64,000 bases of DNA from Rhodospirillales bacterium (GTDB lineage Bacteria; Pseudomonadota; Alphaproteobacteria; Rhodospirillales; Shumkoniaceae): NCBI GenBank assembly GCA_016776725.1, contig JADHSV010000011.1, forward strand, positions 1 to 64,000, read 5' to 3'. The position numbers and the translations under genes were made by a program. This document shows, piece after piece, positions 18,637 through 27,944 of the stretch (its first letter is position 1; each line of letters begins with the position of its first letter). The notes beneath the pieces were generated by a model. It saw only the letters and a list, made by a program, of their open reading frames with translations, was not told the DNA's origin and ran no database searches.

Positions 18637-19694
18637 TGCTCGCCGGTGTAGACGCCGTCGGCCCAGGTCAGGAAGCGCGTCAACCCGTCGTTCAAGTCCA
18701 CCTTGGGCTCGTAGTCGAGCTGCAAGCGGGCCTTTTTGATATCGGGACAGCGCCGGTTGGGTTCGTCGGCCGGGTAGCTGTCGGGGTATTCGATGGTGTT
18801 GCAGGCGATTTTCTTGCCCGTGACGCCTTCGATATTGCCGACCAGATCCAGCATGGAAATTTCCGGCTTGGGATTGCCGATGTTGTAGGCCTCGCCGGCC
18901 ACGCCTTTCAGGATGACCAGCAAAAAGCCGACCATGGCGTCGGTGATGTAGCAGAACGTGCGCGTCTGATCGCCCGAACCATAAACGTTCAGCGGCATAC
19001 CGGCCTTGATGCGATTGGCGAAGTTGGGCAGCACCCTGTAATCGGTTTCCTGCATGCCCGGCCCGAAAACGTTGAACGGACGAATAACGTTGGTGTGGGT
19101 GCCGTTCTTGGTGTGGAAAATATAGCAAAGGGTCTCGCCGACCCGCTTGCTTTCGTCATAGCACGCGCGCGGTCCCTGGCACGACACGTTGCCCCGGTAG
19201 CTTTCGGGCGTGGGCACATGTTTGGCGTCGGGATCGCCGTAAATCTCGCTGGACGAAAAGAAACTGAACCGTGCGTCATGCTGGTCGGCCAGACCCAGCA
19301 TCAGGCGCGCGCCGGTGATGGCCACCTGCAAGGTTTCCAGCGGATATGCGCGGTAATAATAAGGGCTGGCGATACCGGCGGCATGAATGACGTAATCCAG
19401 CGGACCTTCCCATTCATAAGGTTCGATGACGTTATGGTTGATGAACGTTACGTGCTCGGACTCGGGAATAATCGCCCCCTCCTTGCCTGCCGAGATCAGG
19501 TTGTCCATGGAAACCAGCTTGACCGGCGTATCCAGGTGCTTGGCGTTCAACTCGTCGAAGATGGCCATGAAATAGCGGCCAAGAAACCCGCGCCCGCCGG
19601 TCAAAAGAACCGTTTTTCCGGCAAAATCCTGAGCCGCATCGCTGATGCGCTCGGCAATCTCGGTGATGTCTGACTGAAGCAAAAAAGAAGTCAT
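18633..19694 (-). CDS. UDP-glucuronate decarboxylase-like SDR epimerase
   Basis: This encodes 353 residues of extended SDR. VLLTGGRGFLGRYF is the NAD-binding motif, FFSSSEIYGD holds the catalytic Ser, and CYDESK is Tyr-x-x-x-Lys. The stretches HAAGIASPYYY and GPRACYDESKRVGET closely follow the UXS (UDP-xylose synthase) subgroup, so oxidation and decarboxylation of UDP-glucuronate to UDP-xylose is the best guess; dTDP-glucose 4,6-dehydratase-like activity is the alternative. It is the first gene of the minus-strand polysaccharide run and faces a UDP-HexNAc dehydrogenase across a 264-bp shared upstream region. Confidence 0.8.
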   Translation of the reverse strand: MTSFLLQSDITEIAERISDAAQDFAGKTVLLTGGRGFLGRYFMAIFDELNAKHLDTPVKLVSMDNLISAGKEGAIIPESEHVTFINHNVIEPYEWEGPLDYVIHAAGIASPYYYRAYPLETLQVAITGARLMLGLADQHDARFSFFSSSEIYGDPDAKHVPTPESYRGNVSCQGPRACYDESKRVGETLCYIFHTKNGTHTNVIRPFNVFGPGMQETDYRVLPNFANRIKAGMPLNVYGSGDQTRTFCYITDAMVGFLLVILKGVAGEAYNIGNPKPEISMLDLVGNIEGVTGKKIACNTIEYPDSYPADEPNRRCPDIKKARLQLDYEPKVDLNDGLTRFLTWADGVYTGEQ

Positions 19695-19958
19695 TGGCCA
19701 AAGTGTCCGTTAAAAGGGTTGTTTCATTCAATTGCCGCCCTTATGGAACAAAGCTGCGCGTGGAGATTACTAAACGGGATCATAAGGAAACCAACAAAAA
19801 CCTGATGACAGTGCCGGGACGGCGGCACAGCCGAACCTAATCCATCACACAACCGTAGAAAACCACAATCTGCCTTGGTATTACAGTATTACTGCCGTAG
19901 CTGGCAATCGGCCCGGTGGGCCACAGAGCATCACAAACTCAATACAAGCGAGAGAACA

Positions 19959-21230
19959 TTGAACAATCGCAAAATTGCCGTCATCGGCCTGGGTTATGTG
20001 GGTATTCCCCTTGGTGTGGCTCTGGCCCGGCATTTCCCGGTCGTTGGGTTCGATATCAAGTCTGAACGCGTTTCCCAGCTTAAAAAGGGTTGGGACGCGA
20101 CCGGCGAAGTTGAAACGGATGCGCTGCGGGCCAGTTCGCTGGTGGTGACGGACACCATTGACGATGTGGCCGCGTCGGACATTTTTATCGTTACCGTACC
20201 GACGCCGGTGGACGCCGATGACCGCCCGGATTTGGGGGCTGTTCGCTCGGCCTGCGAAATGGTTGGCGGGGTGATGGCGAAAGGCGCGATCATTGTTCTT
20301 GAAAGCACCGTGTATCCGGGAGTTACCGAAGAGGTTTGCGGGCCCATCCTGGAGGATGTGTCGGGCCTCGTTTGTGGCGCCGATTTCTTCCTTGGCTATT
20401 CTCCGGAGAGGGTCAATCCGGGGGACCGGGAAAATACCGTCGAGCGAATCACCAAGGTGGTTGCCGGTCAAAACGAACAGGTTACCGACACGTTGGCCGA
20501 ACTTTACGGAGCGATCACCACGGGCGGCATTTTCCGGGCGCGCGATATTCGCACCGCCGAAGCCGCCAAGGTTATCGAAAACGCCCAACGCGACATCAAC
20601 ATCGCTTTTGTCAACGAGGTGACGCAGATTTTCCAGAAAACCGGATTGTCGGTTTACGATGTTTTGGAGGCGGCTTCGACCAAGTGGAATTTCCTGGGCT
20701 TCCAGCCCGGTCTGGTGGGCGGGCATTGCATCGGCATCGATCCGTTTTACCTGGCCCGATGGGCGCAGGATATGGGCCACGAGCCGGAAATCATTCTGGC
20801 AGGACGGCGCATTAACGACGGCATGGGAGCGTTCGTGGCTGATCGGGTCGACGGGATGATCGCCGGGAGTGGCAAGGGCGATATTCTTGTCCTCGGTCTG
20901 ACCTTCAAGGAAGACGTCCCGGACCTTCGCAACTCGCGCGTTATCGATATCGTCAACAGGCTCAAGGAACTGGGATACGGCGTGCAGGTTCACGATCCTC
21001 TGGCTGACCCAGTCGAGGCCAAAGAGTTGTATGGCGTCGAATTGCTCGAAAACCTGGGTCAGGCCAACGGTTACACATGTGTGATCGGCGCCGTCGCCCA
21101 TCGCGCCTATCGTGATTTTACCCCCGCCTCATTGACCAAACTCCTGGCGCCCGGCGGATTGGTTGCCGACGTAAAGGGAATATGGCGGAAATTGGAGCTT
21201 CCGGACGGGGTGCAACGCTGGGAATTGTGA
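19959..21230 (+). CDS. UDP-N-acetyl-hexosamine 6-dehydrogenase (TviB/WbpO-like)
   Basis: This NAD-dependent enzyme oxidises the C6 hydroxyl of a UDP-HexNAc to the uronate. The 423 residues contain GLGYVGIPLGVALA (NAD binding), EAASTKWNF and GGHCIGIDPFYL with the catalytic Cys257, the pattern of the TviB/WbpO/WbpA group. The chosen start is TTG at 19959, preceded by GCGAGAGA and giving the family start (LNNRKIAVIGLGYVG); an in-frame ATG at 19875 would add 28 residues unlike the family. It is divergent from the polysaccharide run and ends 5 bases before the convergent rsmB stop. Confidence 0.9.
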   Translation: MNNRKIAVIGLGYVGIPLGVALARHFPVVGFDIKSERVSQLKKGWDATGEVETDALRASSLVVTDTIDDVAASDIFIVTVPTPVDADDRPDLGAVRSACEMVGGVMAKGAIIVLESTVYPGVTEEVCGPILEDVSGLVCGADFFLGYSPERVNPGDRENTVERITKVVAGQNEQVTDTLAELYGAITTGGIFRARDIRTAEAAKVIENAQRDINIAFVNEVTQIFQKTGLSVYDVLEAASTKWNFLGFQPGLVGGHCIGIDPFYLARWAQDMGHEPEIILAGRRINDGMGAFVADRVDGMIAGSGKGDILVLGLTFKEDVPDLRNSRVIDIVNRLKELGYGVQVHDPLADPVEAKELYGVELLENLGQANGYTCVIGAVAHRAYRDFTPASLTKLLAPGGLVADVKGIWRKLELPDGVQRWEL

Positions 21231-21235
21231 ACCCC

Positions 21236-22588
21236 CTACTCCGGCATGCGCCTGAGCCTTGCGGCGAAAAAGCCGTCCATGCCACCCAGGTCCGCCATGT
21301 GACTGGGCAGGCAGCGAAGCTCGCCTTCCGCGTTTATCCAATTGTCCTCGGCGCCGATTTCTGCGGCGTCAATGGGAACACGTTCAATGGGCGCGCCCAA
21401 GGCAATGGCGTGGGCAATCACGTGCGGGCCTTCCTCGGGTTGCAGCGAACACGCGCAATACACAAACAGGCCGCCGGGCGTAACCATTTTCCAGGCAGCT
21501 TCCAGTAGGCGGGATTGAAGCAATGCCAAATCGGTCACGTTGCCGGGCGATTTCAGGTAGGCGACATCCGGATGGCGGCGCAACGTTCCCGTGGCCGAGC
21601 AAGGGGCGTCCAGCAGCACGGCGTCGGACGCCTGCCCGGGCCGCCATAACGTCCCGTCGGCGACTTCGGTTTTGATCTTCAAACCGAGGCGCTTCATGTT
21701 CGATTGCAGGCGCTTCAATCGTCCGGCTGCCCGATCGATGGCCGTTACATTGGCGCCCATGGCCGCCAACTGGGCGGTTTTTCCGCCGGGCGCGGCGCAA
21801 AGATCAACGATATTTTTTCCGGCGACGTCACCCAAAAGGCGCGCGGGGATTGCTGCGGCGGCGTCCTGAACCCACCACGCGCCTTCGCCAAAGCCGGGCA
21901 AATCGGTTATGGGGCCGCGTGGCCAAAGACGCAGGCTACCGCCCGGCAATTCCTTGGCATCCAGTTGCGCGGCCCAGTTTTCTTTATCGCCTTTTAGCGT
22001 CACATCGAGGGGCGGTTCGCCCAGATGAGCCCCAGCAATGGCCCGGCAGGTTTCGGGGCCATAGGCTTCGCTCCAGCTTTCCCACAACCAGTCGGGCGTG
22101 TTGAGGCGGGCGGCGTCCTGCACGCCCAGCATTTCCTCGCCCTCGCGCCCCATGCGCCGCAGCACGGCATTTATCAGTCCGGCGAATGCGCTGGCCCGGC
22201 GTTTTCGGGCAAGTTGCACGGAAGTATTTACGGCGGCGTGCGGTGGCGTTTGCAAAAAGACAAGCTGGCAAACGCCGAGACGCAGGACGTTTTTGGCGAT
22301 TTCCGCATCGGCCTTGTCGGCGAGCGGGCGCTCCAGACAAGCGTCGATCAAGGCGTCGATCTGGCCCAGCCGGCGCAAGGTGGTCGCACACAAATTATGA
22401 ACGAAAGCCCGGTCCCGCCCCGACAGACGGGAAAATCCGTCATGGCCGTCGAGCGCCTCGTCGAAAGGCTGGGCCCGCGCTGTTACCGCCGCCAGAAGAT
22501 CAAGGGCGACGAAACGGCTGGCGAGGGGAGACGGAGCTGCATAGCGATGCGGCTTTTTTGGGTTCGAGCGTGGTTTTCTGTCGGCCAT
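21236..22588 (-). CDS. rsmB: 16S rRNA (cytosine-967-C5)-methyltransferase
   Basis: This SAM-dependent enzyme makes m5C967 of 16S rRNA. The 450 residues show an N-terminal NusB-like helical RNA-binding domain (about 20-160) and a C-terminal methyltransferase with VDLCAAPGGKTAQLA (SAM loop), DAPCSATGTLRRHPD and YCACSLQPEEG, which carry the two cysteines of the family. The start overlaps the upstream cyclase stop by one base (TGATG). A basic N-terminal tail (MADRKPRSNPKKPHRYA) is seen. In many alphaproteobacteria rsmB lies near purH; here the polysaccharide locus separates them. Confidence 0.95.
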   Translation of the reverse strand: MADRKPRSNPKKPHRYAAPSPLASRFVALDLLAAVTARAQPFDEALDGHDGFSRLSGRDRAFVHNLCATTLRRLGQIDALIDACLERPLADKADAEIAKNVLRLGVCQLVFLQTPPHAAVNTSVQLARKRRASAFAGLINAVLRRMGREGEEMLGVQDAARLNTPDWLWESWSEAYGPETCRAIAGAHLGEPPLDVTLKGDKENWAAQLDAKELPGGSLRLWPRGPITDLPGFGEGAWWVQDAAAAIPARLLGDVAGKNIVDLCAAPGGKTAQLAAMGANVTAIDRAAGRLKRLQSNMKRLGLKIKTEVADGTLWRPGQASDAVLLDAPCSATGTLRRHPDVAYLKSPGNVTDLALLQSRLLEAAWKMVTPGGLFVYCACSLQPEEGPHVIAHAIALGAPIERVPIDAAEIGAEDNWINAEGELRCLPSHMADLGGMDGFFAARLRRMPE

Positions 22589-23229
22589 CAGTTTTCAATC
22601 AGGGCGACGCGGGCCGGGGCTCCGTCGCAATCCTTCAGTTTCAAGGGCATGCAAATAAGTTCGTAATTCCCCGGCTCGATCCCGCGCAAATCCAGGCCTT
22701 CAACGACGGCGACCTCGGCCCCCAGCAGGGCCACGTGGGTCGCGGCACCCGGTTCCTCGTAGCGTTCGATGGAGAAGTAATCGATGCCGACCAGGGAAAT
22801 GCCACGCTCAACGATCCAGTTTGCGGCGTCCGGCGTCAGGGCAACAAAGTTTTTGTCGAAGCCCTGGGAATGATCGTCGAACAGTTGGCAATTGCGCGTT
22901 TGGATGATTAGCCGTTCGGTCGCTTTCGGAATGCCCGCGGCCTCTAAATCTTCACGCGAGATGGCGTCGACATCCGGGAAACTAACCACCACGCACGGGC
23001 CGATCAGGGTTTCAAGGGGCATTTGGTCGATGGGCCGCGCGCCGTCCACGAAGTGTAGGGGCGCGTCCACATGGGTTCCGAAATGAACGAAGGTGTCTAA
23101 CTGCGAAATGTTGTTCGCCCCGCCGTCGGACATGGAGCGCAGGCGAAAAAGTTTCGGCGCCTGCTGGCCGGGCCACGCCGGAACCTCGGGCGAAAGGGTA
23201 AGGGTAACGTCGTGAATAATCCGGCTCAT
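22588..23229 (-). CDS. Cyclase family protein (KynB-like metal-dependent hydrolase)
   Basis: This encodes 213 residues. The signature H-x-G-T-H-x-D-x-P-x-H is complete (H49, H53, D55, H59), the metal-binding set of the kynurenine formamidase / cyclase family. The ATG at 23229 is chosen because GGAGGATTT stands directly upstream; a longer frame starting at 23268 is rejected. The exact substrate (N-formylkynurenine, isatin or another amide/lactone) cannot be told. It is followed by rsmB with a one-base overlap, an unusual functional pairing that looks like simple operon packing. Confidence 0.88.
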   Translation of the reverse strand: MSRIIHDVTLTLSPEVPAWPGQQAPKLFRLRSMSDGGANNISQLDTFVHFGTHVDAPLHFVDGARPIDQMPLETLIGPCVVVSFPDVDAISREDLEAAGIPKATERLIIQTRNCQLFDDHSQGFDKNFVALTPDAANWIVERGISLVGIDYFSIERYEEPGAATHVALLGAEVAVVEGLDLRGIEPGNYELICMPLKLKDCDGAPARVALIEN

Positions 23230-23403
23230 CAAATCCTCCGCAGGGAAAAACACGTCTCGATGTCTCAACCCATTGCATAAACCCTTCTTGTGGCATTTGC
23301 CAGATGGCGACGAATGTTCTTTTTATGTTCTTGTTTCGAATTTTATGTCTAATATGAGCCGGCTCCGGCCGCCTTCGCCGTCGGTCGGGGTTGAAACGTA
23401 TAT

Positions 23404-23426
23404 TTAGTTGTAGTACGATCAACTAA
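23404..23426. promoter_or_regulatory. Operator-like inverted repeat
   Basis: TTAGTTG and CAACTAA form a perfect 7-bp inverted repeat with a 9-base spacer. It lies 41 bases before the nuclease start and about 175 bases before the divergent cyclase start. This is the size and symmetry of a dimeric regulator site. No regulator gene is adjacent, so the binding protein is unknown. Confidence 0.35.
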
Positions 23427-23467
23427 GACACGTGAAAAGAGAATATTTCCGGGGAGACGGTATTCAG

Positions 23468-23920
23468 ATGAATATCCGGACCTACTGTTTATTGGCGGGA
23501 TTGGTCGTTTCACTGGGCTTTTTCGGCGAAGCGATTTCGGCTGATCGACTGAGCGGCCCTTTGGCCGCCCGGGTTGTTCGGGTGATTGACGGTGACACCC
23601 TGGTTGTCAGGGTCCGTATCTGGCTGGACCAGGAAGTTGAAACGCGGGTACGTCTCTTTGGCGTGGACACTCCGGAAATTCGTGGAAAATGCCCGGAAGA
23701 GAGGCGCATGGCCCTTGAAGCCCGCACGTTGATCGAACAAATCGGCGGTGACAAGGTGTTTCTTCATGACGTGCGCTACGGGAAATTCGCCCGACGTGTC
23801 GTCGCCCGTGTCTCTTCAATCCGTTCCGCCGATTTCGCAACGGCCCTTCTTAAATCGGGGCTTGCCCGCCCTTATGATGGAAAAAAGCGACAATCGTGGT
23901 GTGATACCAAGGCTCATTGA
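23468..23920 (+). CDS. Secreted thermonuclease (SNase) family protein
   Basis: This encodes 150 residues. A signal peptide (hydrophobic core about 7-20, probable cut after AISA, residue 25) is followed by one SNase domain: VIDGDT (D41, D43, T44), RVRLFGVDTPE (R62, D67, T68, E70), matching the calcium and catalytic residues of staphylococcal nuclease. The distal catalytic arginine falls in a less clear region (YGKFARRV). The start at 23468 follows GGGGAGACGG; an ATG at 23432 would only prolong the protein ahead of the signal peptide. A periplasmic or extracellular nuclease is likely. Confidence 0.87.
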   Translation: MNIRTYCLLAGLVVSLGFFGEAISADRLSGPLAARVVRVIDGDTLVVRVRIWLDQEVETRVRLFGVDTPEIRGKCPEERRMALEARTLIEQIGGDKVFLHDVRYGKFARRVVARVSSIRSADFATALLKSGLARPYDGKKRQSWCDTKAH

Positions 23921-23993
23921 TCGGGAACTGGTGCAAGGAATCAAACCTATGGTACCATGTGCCGGGGCGTGAACCGGAAAAAAACGGAATTCA

Positions 23994-25352
23994 ATGGTCA
24001 AAGATATTTTCGGGAAGTTAATCAATCCGTTGACGGGCGCGGGGGAGCTGCCCAGCGATGTTTCTCTCCCGGTTTCTTCGGAACCGGTTGCCGTGGTCAT
24101 ACTGATTGCCGATCTGGAAGGGTTGAACGGGCGGGATATTTCGTCGCAGGTTGGCCAGGTCATGGCTTCGTGGCCGGGGGTCGAGGTTCGTCTCGCCCGC
24201 AAACGGCTGAAAACGCAGGGCGAATTCACATATGTCGAAAAGCTGGCGGAAGCCGGCACGATCGGAAGACTCTGGCTTTCCGACGAAAAGGCCGACGTTC
24301 TTGTGTGGGGGGAAACCCTGGGAACCGAGGGCGCTGCGTTGGTCCGCTTCTTGTCGGCTGCGGTAGACGGTGACGCCAAAACAGGAACATTCGGGCTGGG
24401 TGATGCGCTGGAGTTGCCGGTGCGTTTTGGCAATGAATTCAACGATATTATCGGCGCTTGCGCCATTGCCACGGCCTTGGCCGCAAAACAGCCCAATGAC
24501 GAGGCGTTTGCTAGCGTTTTGACACGCGCGATAAGCCGGGTCAGCGGTTTCGTCGAGGCCCCGCCGCCGGGATTGTCGTCGACCCAGAATGTGTCGCTCA
24601 TGACCTGTCTGGGCAATTGTTTCGCAGCACTTTGGCGGACCAGCGGCGAAGACAAACATTTCGAACGGGCCAGTCGAATTTACAAAATGGCCCTGGGTGC
24701 GGGCTCGTCCGGCGGATCGTCGGTCGCACAGGCCCTGATCCATAATCATATGGCAGCGGCCTATGAGGCAATGGCCGGGCGCGAGGCGGGAACCGAGAGC
24801 CTGCAAGCCGCGGCCGACGCCTACCGCGCGGTGACCGCTTTGGTTGGCCGGGCCGAGCACCCGCAGGACTGGGCCTTCGCCATGAACCGGCAGGGGTTGG
24901 TGTATTACCGGCTGGCGGTTCGCAGCGACAACACCGCGTCGCACCTGATGTCCGCGATCAAGGCCTTTGAGGCCGCGCGGACGGTCTTTACCCAGGACGA
25001 TTCCCCGGATCAATGGGGCGAGGTCACCAATCAGCTTGGCGTCGCCCTGATGGTTTTGGGCGGTCAGGTAGCGGGAACGGAGGCGCTGGAGCGCTCGATC
25101 ATCGCGTTCGAGCAGGCCCATGAAGTGCGCCTTCGGTCCTTGTCTCCGCTTCTGTGGGCGCAAACCGCAAATAATCTTGGTGCGGCTTCTTTCTCGTTAT
25201 TCCGGCGGAAGAACACGCCGCAACTGCTTGAAGACGCGATCAGGAATTTTGAAGGCGCGCGCGAGATTTATACTCGATATCGGCAGAGCCGGACGGTTGC
25301 CGTCATCGAAAAAAATCTGAAGCGGGCGCGGGAGTTACTGGCGCGTCGATAG
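23994..25352 (+). CDS. TPR-repeat protein of unknown function
   Basis: This encodes 452 residues. The N-terminal about 140 residues form an alpha/beta-looking domain (VAVVILIADLEGLNGRDISSQ, then VLVWGETLGTEGAALVRFLSA) that I do not recognise. From about residue 200 on there are several 34-40 residue helical repeats with TPR character (WAFAMNRQGLVYYRLAV, WGEVTNQLGVALMVLGG, WAQTANNLGAASFSLFR). No signal peptide or membrane segment is seen, so it is probably a cytoplasmic scaffold. The channel gene starts 28 bases downstream on the same strand. Confidence 0.72.
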   Translation: MVKDIFGKLINPLTGAGELPSDVSLPVSSEPVAVVILIADLEGLNGRDISSQVGQVMASWPGVEVRLARKRLKTQGEFTYVEKLAEAGTIGRLWLSDEKADVLVWGETLGTEGAALVRFLSAAVDGDAKTGTFGLGDALELPVRFGNEFNDIIGACAIATALAAKQPNDEAFASVLTRAISRVSGFVEAPPPGLSSTQNVSLMTCLGNCFAALWRTSGEDKHFERASRIYKMALGAGSSGGSSVAQALIHNHMAAAYEAMAGREAGTESLQAAADAYRAVTALVGRAEHPQDWAFAMNRQGLVYYRLAVRSDNTASHLMSAIKAFEAARTVFTQDDSPDQWGEVTNQLGVALMVLGGQVAGTEALERSIIAFEQAHEVRLRSLSPLLWAQTANNLGAASFSLFRRKNTPQLLEDAIRNFEGAREIYTRYRQSRTVAVIEKNLKRARELLARR

Positions 25353-25380
25353 GGACAATCCAGCCCGCAGGTAAAAAGTA

Positions 25381-26550
25381 ATGCCGCGCTCGTTCAGAAA
25401 ACAGGTTTACGAGTTTCTTGAGCCGCAAGGGACGGACAATCGCCCCGGTACCCTTTTTGCCCGTTTCATGGTCTTTCTGATTGTCACCAACGTTGTGGCG
25501 ATCATCCTCGAAAGCATTCAGGAAGTTCACGACGCCCATTCCGTCTTTTTCACGGGCTTCGAGCTGATATCGATCATCATTTTCTCCGCCGAGTATATGG
25601 CCAGGGTGTGGTCGGCGCCGGAAGATCCCGTTTATATTGAGGATTCCGCGCTGGTCGGCCGCTGGCGATATGCGATTACGCCGCTTGCGCTGGTCGACCT
25701 GATCGCCATTCTCCCCTTCTACCTTGCTTTTTTCGTGGTCATCGACTTGAGGTTCATGCGGGTATTCAGGTTACTCCGATTGTTCAAACTGACCCGCTAT
25801 TCCCCGGCCCTGGCCACGGTCGGGGCCGTTCTCGTGGCCCAGCGCCGCCAGCTTGGCGCCGCTCTCGTCATTATGCTGACGCTTCTGGTGTTTTCGTCCA
25901 GTGTCGCTTACCTGCTGGAAAAAGACGCCCAACCGGAATATTTCGGCTCCATCCCCCATTCCATGTGGTGGACCATGGCGACCCTGACCACGGTGGGTTT
26001 TGGCGATGTCACCCCGATTACCCCGCTGGGAAAAATATTTGGAACGGTGCTGATGGTCCTGGGTGTCGGCATGTACGCGCTTCCCGCCGGAATTCTGGCC
26101 AGCGGCTTCGCCCACGAATTCAAAAAGCGCGAATTTGCCGTCACCTGGCGAATGGTTGCCTCCATACCCGTCTTCGCCGATCTGGACGCCATTACCATCG
26201 CCGACATTTCCGGCATTTTAAGGCCGGTGCTGGTGCCGGCGCATTATACGATCGTGCACCGCGGCGACGCCGCCGATGCCATGTATTTCGTCGTCATGGG
26301 GGAAGTTGTGGTGGACTTGCACCCGACGCCCCGCCGCCTGAGTCAAGGCGATTTTTTCGGCGAAATCGCCCTGCTTGAAAACCGAAAACGCACGGTCAGC
26401 GTAAGCGCAACGACCGAATGCCAGCTTCTGGCCCTTGATAGAGAGGCCTTCCTCGATTTGGTGGACCGGCTGCCAAAGCTAAAGGAATACTTCGAGACCG
26501 TCGCCGTGCAGCGCCTAAACGAGGTCGAACGGCAGGGTAATTTGTATTAG
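25381..26550 (+). CDS. Cyclic-nucleotide-binding potassium channel
   Basis: This encodes 389 residues with the architecture of bacterial CNG channels such as MlotiK1. There are six membrane segments; S4-like basic residues lie in RFMRVFRLLRLFKLTRYS; the pore helix and filter TTVGFGD (residues 203-209) predict K+ selectivity. A C-terminal cyclic-nucleotide-binding domain (about 265-380) contains the phosphate cassette GEIALLENRKRTVSVS, with the Glu and Arg that contact the ligand. AGGTAAAAAG precedes the ATG. It is expected in the inner membrane and gated by cAMP or cGMP; no cyclase gene is in the window. Confidence 0.92.
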   Translation: MPRSFRKQVYEFLEPQGTDNRPGTLFARFMVFLIVTNVVAIILESIQEVHDAHSVFFTGFELISIIIFSAEYMARVWSAPEDPVYIEDSALVGRWRYAITPLALVDLIAILPFYLAFFVVIDLRFMRVFRLLRLFKLTRYSPALATVGAVLVAQRRQLGAALVIMLTLLVFSSSVAYLLEKDAQPEYFGSIPHSMWWTMATLTTVGFGDVTPITPLGKIFGTVLMVLGVGMYALPAGILASGFAHEFKKREFAVTWRMVASIPVFADLDAITIADISGILRPVLVPAHYTIVHRGDAADAMYFVVMGEVVVDLHPTPRRLSQGDFFGEIALLENRKRTVSVSATTECQLLALDREAFLDLVDRLPKLKEYFETVAVQRLNEVERQGNLY

Positions 26551-26719
26551 GTCCTGTATCCATAAACGGGAATTACGGAGCGGCCAGGGAGTCCGCTTGT
26601 CGAGGAATTCCGGCCACGCGAATAGCGCTGAGCATTAGTCCGGGTTTAGCCAAAACCGGAAATGCCGAGTAGCGTGAGCCTGCAACCTGACCGGCGCATC
26701 AACGCCTCTGGAGACTTTC

Positions 26720-27004
26720 CTACGGAGCGCGGCAAGTGTAGTGGACGGCCTGGCGCCCATCCCTAACAGCGGTATCGTCGACGAATACCATAGCCCCTGG
26801 CTTGACACCTTGGCAGTGCTGCCGAGCAACTACGGCCATACGATTGACACCTCGTGCCGTTTCGTGGCCCGGTCCGGCCAGCCATATCCCGTTTGCGTCG
26901 GATGACAGAACGTCTACAGGTGTGCCCGCAGCCACGCATCCAGACAGGACCATAACGGCGCCAACCAGAGCGGCGGGACGGCAAGTAGGCAGGACAGCTT
27001 TCAT
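26720..27004 (-). CDS. Small putative lipoprotein
   Basis: This encodes 94 residues. The leader MKAVLPTCRPAALVGAVMVLSGC ends in a lipobox (LSGC, Cys23), so the mature protein is about 72 residues, probably lipid-anchored. The remainder (HCQGVKPGAMVFVDDTA...AVHYTC) has two cysteines that could form a disulphide. I do not recognise the family. It starts 16 bases after the papain-like protease gene and is probably co-transcribed. A longer frame running into the protease gene is rejected because the lipoprotein leader gives a natural start. Confidence 0.65.
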   Translation of the reverse strand: MKAVLPTCRPAALVGAVMVLSGCVAAGTPVDVLSSDANGIWLAGPGHETARGVNRMAVVARQHCQGVKPGAMVFVDDTAVRDGRQAVHYTCRAP

Positions 27005-27020
27005 TGCAATGGTCCCTTGT

Positions 27021-27917
27021 TCAGTTGATAGGCGTCCATCCGCCGGACGCTGGTGGGGCCGGAAATTCTTCCTTTTTCGGGGGCTTGGGAGCTTGCTCGT
27101 CGATGGTAACGTAGGCCTCCTTGATGAATTTCCCACTCTGCACCAGGTCGTAAGAGACCCAAACAAAACCCGAGTCGCCCCATTTTCTGCCCCATGAATT
27201 GATCAGGCGCAGGGCTTTGCGCTCATCGTCGTAACCGACGATCACCATCGCATGCCCTCCGACGCGGCGGCCCTCTTGGGCTTTGTAAATGGCAGACGAA
27301 TTCCAGCGCATGAAATTCTTATAAATCGTGGCGCCAACGGTGATGGGGTAGCCGGCGGCGAGGAAACCCTTGATGTCGTTCAGATCGTCGAATTCTACCC
27401 GGCCCCAGTCGTGGATTTGGAATTCCTTGGCCGCGTCGCGAACATTTGCCGAGGGCTTGCGATCACAGGCCTTGTCCGAATACGGGAAAGAAGCCCAGGT
27501 CGCCACACCCTGCTTCTTCAGTAATTTGAGGGCGTCACTGATATAGCTTCCCTCGTCGCAACCCTCTGGTTTGATCTGGTTGTAGACGTATGCGGGGCTG
27601 AAGACAGTGCGGCCCGTATTTCGCTTCCAGTCCCGCTCCGCCTTTTCCTGGTACGACTTCATCGCATAGGCAACTGCCCATGCAACGCAGGAGGCCTGGC
27701 CCCCTTGGCTTCCGACTCTGGGGAAGTAGCCCGACAAATCGGTTTTGACCGGCACCGCCTTGTTGAACGGCGGTGAGAAGGACTTGAAAGAAAGGTATAG
27801 GTCAGTGCTTTGGAAGATCAGCCCGAGGCTGTATTTACCTGTCGAATCCTGCGCATTCACGTCGACCGAAACCAGCTGAATCGCAATCACCAAGGGGAGA
27901 ACAACTGCCTGTTTCAT
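27021..27917 (-). CDS. Secreted papain-like (C1 family) cysteine protease
   Basis: This encodes 298 residues. A signal peptide (about 1-22, ...VDVNA) is followed by a complete papain fold signature: oxyanion Gln71 and nucleophile Cys77 in GSQGGQASCVAWA, His222 in GGHAMVIVGY, and Asn240 in INSWGRKWGDSGF. The spacing Q-to-C of six residues is that of papain. There is little room for an inhibitory propeptide (about 45 residues before the catalytic Gln), and a Pro-rich tail follows the domain. The ATG at 27917 is chosen because GAAGGGAACGG precedes it. It sits in a minus-strand cassette between an exported unknown protein and a small lipoprotein. Confidence 0.88.
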   Translation of the reverse strand: MKQAVVLPLVIAIQLVSVDVNAQDSTGKYSLGLIFQSTDLYLSFKSFSPPFNKAVPVKTDLSGYFPRVGSQGGQASCVAWAVAYAMKSYQEKAERDWKRNTGRTVFSPAYVYNQIKPEGCDEGSYISDALKLLKKQGVATWASFPYSDKACDRKPSANVRDAAKEFQIHDWGRVEFDDLNDIKGFLAAGYPITVGATIYKNFMRWNSSAIYKAQEGRRVGGHAMVIVGYDDERKALRLINSWGRKWGDSGFVWVSYDLVQSGKFIKEAYVTIDEQAPKPPKKEEFPAPPASGGWTPIN

Positions 27918-27944
27918 TCCGTTCCCTTCCATGATTTCTGGTTA

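Noticed and set aside
18637-19128. Upstream extension of the Gfo/Idh oxidoreductase frame
   Set aside because: It lies inside the UXS-like gene; the Rossmann motif begins just after the ATG at 18636.
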